64,000 nt of DNA from Sanderia malayensis (lineage: Eukaryota; Cnidaria; Scyphozoa; Semaeostomeae; Pelagiidae), in assembly GCA_013076295.1 (NCBI GenBank), contig RQOL01000780.1:124001-188000 (forward strand), given 5' to 3'. The notes beneath the pieces are model-generated. The model had not been told where the DNA came from and did not search any database. It saw only the letters and a program-made list of their open reading frames with translations. Shown piece after piece: positions 19,380-29,238 of this stretch (positions are counted from its first letter, which is position 1; each line of letters opens with the position of its first letter). The position numbers were made by a program, and so were the translations under genes.

Positions 19380-22300
19380 TATGATAATCAAAGTTTGTAA
19401 GCAGACTTGGTTTGAAATCCTTAAACACGGAGTATTTTCTGTTAGAGCGTTTTCATTCATAAGTTGTTCTACAATTTTCGCTTTGTCCTTTTTAGAAGAT
19501 TTTGCGACGTGTTTTCCACTCCTTTTGATTATCCCCGTCATTTCATCAAAGTCCTCAAACAATACCTTGGTACACCCAATTGCTTTCATGTATCGCTGGA
19601 GAGTATTCCTGTTATGCTGATTTGGTCCCAGTTTTCGTTTTAGTAATTTCACGATGCGTATATAATGCCCCATTGTTAAATCAATGGGAATGTTGCCACC
19701 TAGACCTGTCTTTCTTTTCACACCGCGATTCCATACAAGGCGATAGGACTCTCTTGGAGACAACAGGCAATTGACTTGGCACAAAAGATAGAGTCCCTCC
19801 AAGCAATATTTTCGACAGGAAGAACCATCTGCCTTCATGTATGGAAGTAAAAACCTCCAACACCGTAAGATGCGGTCTCCATCCCCTTCTGAAGCTGCAT
19901 CCTTAAAATTTCTCACAATCATAAGATACTCCAGCAATGAACATTGGTAGTTATACATATCATCACTGTCATCAAAAGTCTTGCTAGCAATGACTTTGTG
20001 CATACCATGTGCTGCCTTTTCATGGTCTTTCTTACGCTTCCCGTTAAATTGAAAAGTTCTCAAACAGGAAGGCTCTTGGCACTTAAATTTTCCATCTGCA
20101 GTTTTCATAAGCTGTGCTAATTATTGCTCTGTTTCAATTTTTGCCTGCGTCATTTGCACTAAAGCTTCTGTCTTTAAGACGAAATAACTGACAACATCGC
20201 TGGCTAATTTGTTTAAGAAACCTTTTTTGGAATCCTTGCTGGCAACTCTCAAAGAGCTTGGAAGAGCAGATTCGTCTGGGTCTTCATCTAAAGTTCCAAT
20301 ATTCAGAATGGTCATGGTGGCAGCTAACACTCTTGACACTAGCCCCAAGTCCAAAAACTTTTTGCAGGCAGCATATCTCCTTTTAACATCAGTGACAATG
20401 TTGGACTTGGTCAGTGCCGTGTGAACAGAATGCCTATCTGGTATAGAAAGTAATCCAATATGAAGTGAATCTGGAATCATGTAAATGGTGCCATAAATAT
20501 AAACACATCCTACCATTTTATATTTTGTCGCTGTATCTCTGGAATGTTTGTGGATGACGTGTTTAGTGACAGCATCTTTCAGGAAATGGAGGCACTTTAT
20601 ATCCTCAGTGATTATTCTTTCTACCATCACAATATAATTCTTGCTTTGCAACATGTAGTCGTCTTGGCGGAACAAAAAATTTGCATTATCAAACTCTTAC
20701 AAATTTCTCTGCAGAGAAACCATGCTGAGCCTTTCATTGTCAATTCTGTTTGGAACAAAGCCAATCACACATTCGTGTAAGTCTATATTCTGATTCTCCT
20801 CAGTCATGTCATGCAGTTCAACATGGGTGTCAACGTTGTCAAAGCACAGCTGAAAAACAATGACTTTGTCGTTATTGTTGTTATTGGTCATTAAATAATG
20901 TTAGTAGTGATTGTTCAATGAAAATGAAAAAAGAATTCCTTGAGCAAGAAAGAGAATTCTTTAAGCCAATGCTTTGCCCAGGAAAAGAATTCTTAAATGG
21001 TTGAAACGGATAGGATTTTAATATGGATCAACAAGGCGGCAATCTTAGCATTGAGTGAGGCTAGCTAGGAAACTTTCATACCTTGAATCCTTTTGAATCT
21101 GTCTCACTGGCATCAAGGTATGAAGCTTTAGAGTTGATACGAATATTTGTTGCTTTTTCTGAATGTTTTTTAACAACAGGACTAGATTCTGAAAATTGTA
21201 AAAAAGGGTTTATTAGAGAAACACACTAACAATTTTAACAGAAAAACATCAACAATTTAGGATGTATGAGAAAGGAGATTTTAACATTAACGTACGGGCA
21301 CAATTTCTCAGAGCAAGCATAGTAAAATCAAATTCCAAATCCAAGGGTGGTATGTCTTCAATCAGAGCCATACGCTGAGCATGGATGGCTTTGGATGCTT
21401 CTGATAAAGACGAATTTCCATCAGTTGCAGTTTCAGCAATCGGTGTACGCTCTGGTACTGCAAATGCAGCTTGGAGTTTCCTTTTCTCAATTTCCATCAA
21501 TCTAGTGACATCAGCATCATGCATGACCCGAAGTTGATCTAGCTTCTTGTTGAAATAGGTGTGTGACACAGCTAATCTCATGGACTTTAAGCGAACCAGT
21601 GTTGACTGAAAGAAATATTTAATGATTAATAACCAAGAACCAATTCTTGAGGGTACATTTAATAATTTACAATCTGCCGATGTGAGTTTCTTATAAACGA
21701 TTTTCCTATAAAACAACAACGTGTAATTCAGGTCCTTGTCAGATGTTTGTGGTAAAATGCACAAAAATGCGACCTGCTTTAGGTGTAGCACATGTAAACA
21801 TGATAACCAAAGTATTAAAAAATCCAACTCACCGTGTATGATGAATCGTTGATTATCAAAGAAATCAATAACTGAACTGCAATCATCGGCTGAGATCTGT
21901 TATTCAAGCATACTGATGCAACAATCACTACAGCAGTGTTCACATTATGATCATCTGATTTGTGAGATGCTTTGGATGCAACCTTTAGAATATTGAAAAG
22001 GACAGGGCAACGCTCATGCATTTCTTCACCTGCTTTCTCGAAGGTGAAAGACAAAAGATCATCTGTGCCTGTCCTCTTTAAAACACTGCAGACATCTTTC
22101 TTGATAAACTTCTTTTTTACTGCTCCTTCATCTGCCGTAACTTGCAACTTTCTTTTTCCTAGAACTTGGCTTGAAAATATATTTCTTCTGCTCGGATTTT
22201 TGTTCTGTGTAATACCATCATTGTTACCAGTTGGAATTTTTACAGTTTCCCTGCACATTTCTTGGCACTACTTATTTATCTCCTTGGCAAGCAGATTTAA

Positions 22301-22666
22301 GACATGAGGTCTTATCAAGGGATGGCTGCATGCAAATTTTGCTATACCTTTATTCTGTGTTGCAAGAAGATAAATCGCCATTCGAGTAAGATCGGGAGGC
22401 AATCTTCTACTCCTATCACCAGTTGGCCAACAGACATGAACATGGGCAACCACATCGCTATCTTTGAATTGCCGGAATGATACATTAGTTTGCTCATCTT
22501 TGTCTGTTCTTACCAGTGCCGTGTTTTCAAGGGGGCTTGAATCGTTTGGTTCGCTGTGGCTGCTGTTATGTGATTGATTATTTTCAACCGATTTATTTGG
22601 GAAACTTTCATGCTGCTTTCTGAGCTCTTGCTCAATTTTTGATGTTTTTTCTCGAGACTCTTTCAT
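19380..22666 (-). pseudogene. DUF6589-family gene, four exons, three in-frame stops
   Basis: DUF6589 proteins are common in repeat-rich invertebrate genomes and are of unknown function; a transposase role is plausible but unproven. Exons on the minus strand: 22666 to about 21833 (donor GTGAGT), 21605 to about 21290, 21188-21082 (GTATGA donor), and 20849 to about 19380 (acceptor TTTTTCAG). Family marks are LCFDNVDTHVE and MTEENQN in exon 4 and, near the end, GDRILRCWRFLLPY, LSPRESYRL, GNIPIDLTMGHYIR and SGKHVAKSSKKDKAKI. In-frame stops: TAG 22268-22270, TAA 20697-20699, TAA 20121-20123; the frame continues through each with family sequence. It faces the helicase tail-to-tail and the zinc-finger gene head-to-head. 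Confidence 0.75.
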
Positions 22667-23520
22667 CCAAAATTTTTGGGGATTAATGTAGTATAACTGT
22701 TAAGGATTTTTATTGATTACATTGTTTCAGCTCCTAACAGTTTTGCTTATTAGTTATTGTTGACACATAATAATCATTTTGGTTACTATTTTAAATATGA
22801 CATGTTTGAGAAAAAAATAGCTATAACAAAATATGAAATGACAAATTAACTCAGATGCTCCGTGCTTGATTGTGCTTGTTGTCCCGCCCTGCCCCAGCAT
22901 GCCTAGCATCTAGTACGGCACTTCATGTTGTTTGTTGTTTCAACAAGTTTACATTTCATTCAATGAGAAATTTCCAAAGTGATATCATACTTGGTAGTCT
23001 CATTCCAAATCAAAAGTGAATAAGTGAATGTTTAAATCTGAGGCACATACCTTATATGGGCAGGTAAACAGAAACACAGATCACAAACACAGAACACAAC
23101 ATTTTCCCCCAATCACCAACATCTACTCGTTTGCGCATTTGCTTCGCGAGTCAAAAACTAAAGGAGATAGAATGCCGTGTGTAGTAATGATAAAGGATTT
23201 TTGTTCTTACAAATTCTTGTCTTATGGTAGTATGTTAGCACCTTCGTTAATTTAAAAAATGTATTTCGCTTGACATTACAACAACAAAATATCCACTATG
23301 ATATATATATATTTCGAGTTATCTGTTAAAAACAAAAAACAATATACTTAATATTTAGAAAAGATATTGCAAAATATAGATCCAGTTTCAATTATGCCAT
23401 AGTCAATAGAAAAAACTATGCTCTGGAAGCCTTTTGTTTCGGTCTCTTGTTCTCACAGAGAACTCGAATAAGATTTTATTTTTATCACGTGACCTAAGTA
23501 GTGGGACAAAACTCACGAAA
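22667..23520. promoter_or_regulatory. Head-to-head intergenic region of DUF6589 and zinc-finger genes
   Basis: The two genes diverge from this 0.85-kb stretch, so it probably holds both promoters. A segment at 22880-23010 recurs inverted at 33476-33605 at high similarity (shared blocks include AAATGTAAACTTGTTGAAAC). A short TATATATATATTT run is at about 23300. No finer site can be named. Confidence 0.4.
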
Positions 23521-24064
23521 ATGGCGGACAGCAACGACGACTTCATTCGAGGTGAAACTCTGGATGTTGTCTTAGATTTATTGGACGAAGAATTGCTAGA
23601 TGAAATGTTCCAAGACGGTATTAACGTAGCACTAGAAGATATCAATGTTCAGGAGAAGACTTCAGCGAGTTTTAGCTGTGAAACATGCAGAAAATATTAC
23701 AAGACGAAAGGAGGCCTAAACCGACACACAAGAAAAAAACATAGCCTGCTGAGTGACCTGAACGAAGACAATGAAAGAGCCACTGACTTAACACCAGCTG
23801 TTATTGTTGATCTCGTGGAAAAATCTAAAGATGAACTGCTGCAAAATAGTTGCTATCCAAAATTCATGCGGGATGTTATTGCTGATTACCAGTTTCAATT
23901 GAGCGAAGGCCTACGCAGTGAACTAGAAATATCCTCAAAAAATATGCTAATGGAGAAAAATTTTATTCTTTTTTCTACGGCAAACTATGAAGAATGCAAG
24001 TACATTTTTTCCAGACTTGCAACCACCAATGTCAACACTACTTGCCAAGATGCTTGGAGACAGC

Positions 24065-24189
24065 TGCTATGGACTCCCTATGGACTTTATTGTTTTATCT
24101 ATTGACTTGTAAAAGTGATTCATTCAATTGGTTATGTTCATGAAACTCACACGCGTCTGTGTCTGACTCTGATATACTCTAAACACAAC
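24065..24189 (+). repeat. 5' LTR
   Basis: Starts TGCTATGGACTCC and ends near CTAAACACAAC. The matching 3' copy is at 26968-27092. The only difference I see is CGCGTC here against CACGTC in the 3' copy. Confidence 0.9.
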
Positions 24190-24247
24190 AAATTCGCGAC
24201 AAGGAAAAAGTGAAAGAAACTTCTAGATAACGAAGGAAACCCGGAAA

Positions 24248-25432
24248 ATGACTGCAAAACTAGATCTGACACCGCTTCCAAGCGTGGATCCTCACATTGA
24301 CCCAAGTAACCTAGGAACTTGCTGGAAAAGCTGGATCAAACGCTTTCATACATTCATCAAAGCGGCAAACATAACAAACAAGACCCAACAGAGAGCATTA
24401 CTACTGTACCAAGCAGGATTCGAGGTGCAAGAAATCTTTGACACGCTTCCCGACACTGGCAGAGATGACGAATTTGATAGAGCAGTCACAGCGCTCACGG
24501 AGTATTTCGCTCCCAAGCAGAACACTGACTTCGAGATTTTTCGTTTTCGACGGGCGAAGCAACTTCCCCAAGAAACCCTTGATACTTATCACACTCGCTT
24601 TCGAAAATTAGCTCAAACGTGTCAGTTCAATGCAGATAACCTGGATCAAGAAATTAAGCAGCAAATGATTCAAGGATGCTCCAGCTCCTCGCTGCGAAAA
24701 TACGCCTTGAAAACAACAGACATCACATTGAAAGACATCTTGCTGAAAGGAAAGTCAAACGAAATTAGCAAACAACAAGCCAACGAAATGGAAAACGCCT
24801 TTCCAACCACAACCTCAGACATGCAAGCAATGCACATCAGATCTGCTGCACCCAAGTTACCTAGAAAATCAAATTTTCAACCAAAAGGGGAAACACACAA
24901 AAAACAAACCAAGAAAACCTGTTATAACTGTGGAGTTGATTTCCCACATCAACATGGCCCGTGCCCAGCTCAGGGGAAAACATGCAGTTACTGCAATCGA
25001 AAAAATCACTTCACGCGATGCTGTAAACAACGAGCCAAGAAACAAGAGCAGAAGGTTCACACAGTTGCAACTAAAGAATCAAACACGAGCTCAGATGAAA
25101 GCTCTGACCAGTACGTTTATTGTATGGAAAATAAAATGGAAAACACAAAGAAACTGCAATCTGCTCTCATAATCAAAGGTCAAAAGGTCCTATTTCTCGT
25201 GGACAAAGGAGCAAGTGTCAACATAATGGACGAGAACTCATTCAACAAAATCAACCGGAAGACAGGGACACCAATCAAACTCAAACAGTCCAAAGTGCGA
25301 GTTTATGCATATGGATCCAAAACGCCTCTTGAAATGATGGGGGAATTCGAGGAAACAATCGAAACGAATCAAAGAATCACGTTAGCAAAATTCCATGTTG
25401 CAAGGGAACCTCCTCAGCTCAACAACAGCTGA
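24248..25432 (+). pseudogene. gag with CCHC finger and start of protease
   Basis: The frame opens at MTAKLDLTPLPSVDP. A capsid-type helical region (residues 20-190) is followed by two cysteine knuckles, CYNCGVDFPHQHGPC and CSYCNRKNHFTRC; the second is a clean CX2CX4HX4C. Near residue 317 comes FLVDKGASVN, the protease active site, with Lys where D(T/S)G is expected. The frame then ends early at a TGA (25430-25432) because of a shift at about 25405; the natural continuation is in another frame from 25395. The altered active site and frameshift indicate a non-functional copy. Confidence 0.75.
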
Positions 25433-26824
25433 AAACTTGAATCTTATCAAGATCAACATCAATCATGTGCAAGAAAAGGAAACAAAGGAAGAACAAAGGA
25501 AGCCAAACCCACATGACCCAGCGGTCAACATCCAGTCAGAAGAATACGTCAGTCACTTACTAGACAAACACAGCAATGTTTTCAAAGGAGTAGGAACTTT
25601 GAAAAATCTTCAGGTCAAATTACACACAAATCCTGATGTGAAGCCAGTCGTTCAACCGCAACGTCGGATACCCTTTCACATCAGGAAAAAAGTTTAAAAT
25701 GAATTGGACCGCCTGGAGAAAGATGACATTATCGAGCATGTGGAAGGAGCGACGAACTGGGTAAGTCCTTTGGTGATAACCCCAAAGAGAAACACCGATG
25801 ACATCAGAACATGCGTTGATATGCGTTTTCCAAACACTTCTATAGAACGCACTAGACACCCTATGCCAACAACAGAGGAACTCATTACCGACCTGCATGG
25901 TGCATCAATATTTTCAAAACTGGACCTGAAACAAGGTTACCATCAGCTAACCCTGGCAGAAGAATCCAGAAATCTCACCAGGTTTTCAAAACACAAAGGC
26001 TTGCGACGTTATAAGAAGCTCTGTTTCGGGGTAAATTCAGCTGCAGAAATCCTCCAAAACGCAAGATCTCAAACTATTCAAGACATCGAAAATACAAGAA
26101 ACATGTCAGACGACGTCATCATATGGGGTAGATCTCAGGAAGAACACAACAAAGCACTCGCTGCAGTTCTACAACGCTTTGAGGAAAAGGAAATCACCCT
26201 AAACAAAGAAAAATGCTGTTTCAACAAAACACAACTGAAGTTCCATGGACTTGTTTTCCAACAAGAAGGAGTGAGCCCAGATCCGAGTCTCATTCAAGAC
26301 TTTGTAGACATACATACACCACAAAATGTTCACGAAATAAGAAGCTTGATGGGCATGTCTCAGTATTAGTATTTATCGAAAATAAAAAAAATAAAAACGC
26401 AAAATTCGAATGGGGAGAAGATCAAGAAAAAGTTTTCGAAACATTGAAGAATACGTTACAATCACAACCAGTCATGGCATACTTCGACATCAACAAACAC
26501 ACTGAAGTAGCATACGATCAACGCCAGCACACGAAAAAGTCAGGAATCCAGGAAGGATATCTTGTTCTTGTAAAACAAGGAAGAAAAGATAAGACCACAA
26601 GCAGATTCAACTCCAATCCGTACCGTGTGACAGAGATCGCTGGGACAAGAATAACTGCAATCAGATCAGACCATGAGATTACACGCAACACATCATTCTT
26701 CAAAAAGTACAATCCACCCGATGACGAAAACATTCAGATTACTAAATCCGATAGTGAAGTTGAATCGAGCGGTGATGAAAACGAGACCGAAATCGAGCAC
26801 GAGGCAGTTCATCAATATCCTTAA
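25395..26824 (+). pseudogene. pol remnant: RT, then truncated integrase tail
   Basis: The RT part carries LDLKQGYHQL (motif A region) and MSDDVIIWG in the catalytic xxDD position. A TAA at 25696-25698 precedes it, and a TAG at 26367-26369 ends the frame in GMSQY. After the RT, FEWGEDQEKVFETLK marks the RT/RNase H boundary. Near 26515 the sequence jumps to GIQEGYLVLVKQGRKDKTT and RNTSFFKKY, the chromodomain-free tail of an integrase. The internal deletion removes RNase H and the catalytic part of integrase, so mobility would require another element's enzymes. Confidence 0.75.
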
Positions 26825-26967
26825 AGAATCAGGCGAATGCCAACGTTATATGGAGAAGTTAATACTAATTAAATTTTTATAATAACGAGAAACTGATTAG
26901 ATAAGTATTATTTTCTTTTATTTAAACATTGTCAGTAATACTCTATTGCTGCGAAGAAAAGGAGAGA

Positions 26968-27092
26968 TGCTATGGACTCCCTATGGACTTTATTGTTTTA
27001 TCTATTGACTTGTAAAAGTGATTCATTCAATTGGTTATGTTCATGAAACTCACACACGTCTGTGTCTGACTCTGATATACTCTAAACACAAC
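26968..27092 (+). repeat. 3' LTR
   Basis: Matches 24065-24189 with one visible difference. It is preceded directly by a purine run, as a plus-strand primer site would be. Confidence 0.9.
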
Positions 27093-27640
27093 GACAACAT
27101 TTTGTTTTCTTTTTCAAGAAATAAAATCAGCTCCCTTGCCCAAAGTCTTGTGACCCAATTAGCACAAAACAAATCGGTGGCCTCCAGTATTTGGCTGGAT
27201 ATGTGGTGATGTAGTTTTTGAAAGAATAAACAAGAAATAGTTCGAATTACAAATCTGAGTGCAGCCAATCTCTCATAGCAGTGCTGAACAATTTTATAGA
27301 GGAGGAAAATACATCTCAAAGCTTGATTCCAGTCAAACACGAGGAGGTTTAACTGTTGTTAAGAAAGAAATTCAGAAAATTTGTTTGAAGAAGTCTTCAG
27401 AGCCCACACTTCAACACCCAGCCATGTAAAAAATAGATTTGCAGCCAATGGTGAACAATCTATTGATGGACACAGTAGTCATCAGCATGTATAACAGTTT
27501 AGTTGAAACTGCTACTTCACAGATTCAAAAAAATCTGCTCGAAAACATGTTAAAGCTATACCTTCGTGTAAGAGCATTTTCATTTGCAAGAGATATTACA
27601 GATAAGTACAAATATGCATAAAAAAGAATAAAACTAAAGC

Positions 27641-28590
27641 TTTGCGGAAGGGCATCAAAAAGGCAACAGATCAACCAGATGTTAATGAATACGTATTTAA
27701 CTAACTTCTAGGAACAGTTGCATGATTTGGCTTCTTTTTTTTAATTGTACATTGTAAACTAAAAACACACAAGTAAGAACCACAACCCCGTGCAGCATAG
27801 CACATACACAGTCAATTGATGCTAATCACTAATCTAATATATATATTCTATGATGTCACGTGACGGTGGCGAAACTCTGCCTAAAACAATAGATTCAACC
27901 CGAAACAATAGGTCGAACGCCTCAAAACAATGGGACGAAACGGCAAATCGGTGATCAATAAGGCTTTTTTGAATGGGATGGCACAAGGCTGACACTTGCA
28001 TGGAAAGGCTCCGTTTCTGGAGTAGGCAAAAGTTATCTATTTTTGGAAGCCTATTTTAAAAGAATTTTTGAGTTATTCCATTAATTATTCTGCTAATTGT
28101 GCTATCACGAAAAAACGACGGTTTACGCTGGCGAAACTTCCAAATTCGCGTCCCCGACTCCATTTTCGAAAAGAGTATTCGCTCTTCACGTGATCCGTTT
28201 CGCCTTTTCCTGCAATTTGATTGGCTCTTTCCTGGCTTCACGTGAAAAGTCACGCGTTTTTTGTTATCATGCAAATTAGCCCTCGGGTTGAACAGCAGGT
28301 ACTTTTGGAGAAGACGCGTATTTTTGTTTTCAACACAAAGGATAACTGGGCGCCTTTCAAAATGTTTTACGACCTGAATTACCTTTGTAAAGCCTTGCTA
28401 ATTGTTTGAGAGACCTCTGAAAAATTACAGGAAACAATTGAGAACACAGGTGATAGCTTTGTTTTGTTTTTTGAGTGAGATAGTTTTAGTTTTTGTACGA
28501 CCGCCATTGTTGCTTCGGCATGCTTGCGACGCTTAGGCCTAATGTAAACAAGCCCAAAGTTTTAACAAACAAATTATGATAAAGGGTGAT
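27641..28590 (-). promoter_or_regulatory. Inner right terminal block of the giant element
   Basis: Read on the minus strand from the outside inward it has CTTGTTTACATTAGGCCTAAGC-like sequence (28525-28560), CACGTGAAG and CACGTGAAC-like sites, AAAAAAGCCTTA, CCCATTGTTTTGAGGC, TCGACCTATTGTTTCGGG, GTCACGTGAC and AATATATATA (about 27838). This is the same order as at 13800-14285. No gene starts from it, so if it is a promoter the gene has been lost. 27641-27830 holds nothing I recognise. Confidence 0.5.
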
Positions 28591-29193
28591 CAGGCGAGCG
28601 AAGCGAGCCAAACTGTTGCAAGAGGAGTAGGCAGAGGCATGAGCGAAGCGAATGCAGCGCACAAAGTGCTCCCTATCAGTCAATGTTTCTTGGTAAGAGA
28701 TAGACAGGCGAGCGCAGCGAGCTAACCCATTGCACGTGGGGTTGAAAGAGGCATGAGCGAAGCGAATGCAACGCACGAAGTGCGCCCTATCAGTCAATGT
28801 TTCTTGGTAAGAGATAGACAGGCGAGCGCAGCAAGCTAACCCATTGTTCGTGGGGTTGAAAGAAGCATGAGCGAGGCGAATGCAGCGCACGAAGGGCGCC
28901 TTATCAGTCAATGTTTCTTGATAAAAGATAGACAGGCGAGCGCAGCGAGCTAACCCATTGTACGTGGAGTTGAAAGAGGCAGGAGCGAAGCGAATGCAGG
29001 GCACGAAGTGCGCCCTATCAGTCAATGTTTTTTATGATAGATAGACAGGCGAGCGCAGCGAGCTAACCCATTGTACGTGGAGTTGAAAGAGGCATGAGCG
29101 AAGCGAATGCAGCGCACGAAGTGCGCCAACCAGATTAAGCGTTTTTTACTTGACGGGCTGGGGCGAACGAGCGAAGCGAGTGATGACCCCTAG
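28590..29193 (-). repeat. Right satellite array (5 x 114 bp) and outer module
   Basis: The word CAGGCGAGCG(C/A)AGCGAGC recurs at about 28591, 28705, 28819, 28933 and 29047, a period of 114 bp. The outer module AACCAGATTAAGC...GACCCCTAG closes the array at 29193. It is inverted relative to 13453-13800 and to 34701-37197. An open frame of 179 codons across it is a by-product of the period being a multiple of three. Confidence 0.85.
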
Positions 29194-29238
29194 TCATTTT
29201 TTATAATACTGTTTGACTTTTTCTTTAACTTAGTGTTA

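Larger units (their letters stand above)
24065..27092 (+). mobile_element. Short-LTR Ty3/gypsy-type retrotransposon, internal deletion copy
   Basis: Two ~125-bp LTRs (24065-24189 and 26968-27092), TG at the start, differ at one position that I can see. A polypurine tract (GAAGAAAAGGAGAGA) lies directly before the 3' LTR. The flanks GACAGC and GACAAC may be a 6-bp duplication with one change. The interior has gag, the start of pol up to the RT end, then a jump to the C-terminal tail of integrase; RNase H and the integrase core are missing. It lies inside the zinc-finger gene. Confidence 0.85.
23521..27640 (+). pseudogene. C2H2 zinc-finger protein of the giant element, split by a gypsy insert
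   Basis: The likely start is MADSNDDFIRGET at 23521, with AAAATGG context. An acidic N-terminus is followed by one C2H2 finger (CETCRKYYKTKGGLNRH). The open frame continues to 24064 (DAWRQ), where a gypsy LTR begins. Beyond the insert (27093 onwards) scattered codons include LQYLAGYVV near 27180, a motif seen near the C-terminus of proteins of this kind in other animals, but the frame is destroyed. The protein may be a DNA-binding partner in the candidate giant transposon. That role is inference. Confidence 0.55.
13453..29193. mobile_element. Candidate giant DNA transposon with satellite-armed inverted ends
   Basis: The two ends are inverted counterparts. Reading inward, each has CTAG, a ~90-bp outer module ending in AATGTGGTTGGCGCAC or AATCTGGTTGGCGCAC, an array of 114-bp repeats (about 3 left, 5 right), a conserved CTTGTTTACATTAGGCCTAAGC block, and a promoter-like block with CACGTGAC and TATATA. 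Between them lie three genes: RecQ-like helicase (+), DUF6589 protein (-), C2H2 protein (+). All three are interrupted or mutated. Subtracting a DIRS-like insert and a gypsy insert leaves about 9.7 kb. CTAG occurs at both outer edges and could be a 4-bp target duplication or part of the ends. Treating all this as one element is inference. Confidence 0.5.

Noticed and set aside
19380..22666. Alternative genetic code with TAA/TAG read as Gln
   Set aside because: Other genes in the window end normally at TAA/TAG, and the THAP domain is broken by TGA; random decay explains the stops.
13453..29193. Firm 4-bp CTAG target duplication for the giant element
   Set aside because: CTAG also precedes the related end at 34701, so it may be part of the end itself; left undecided.
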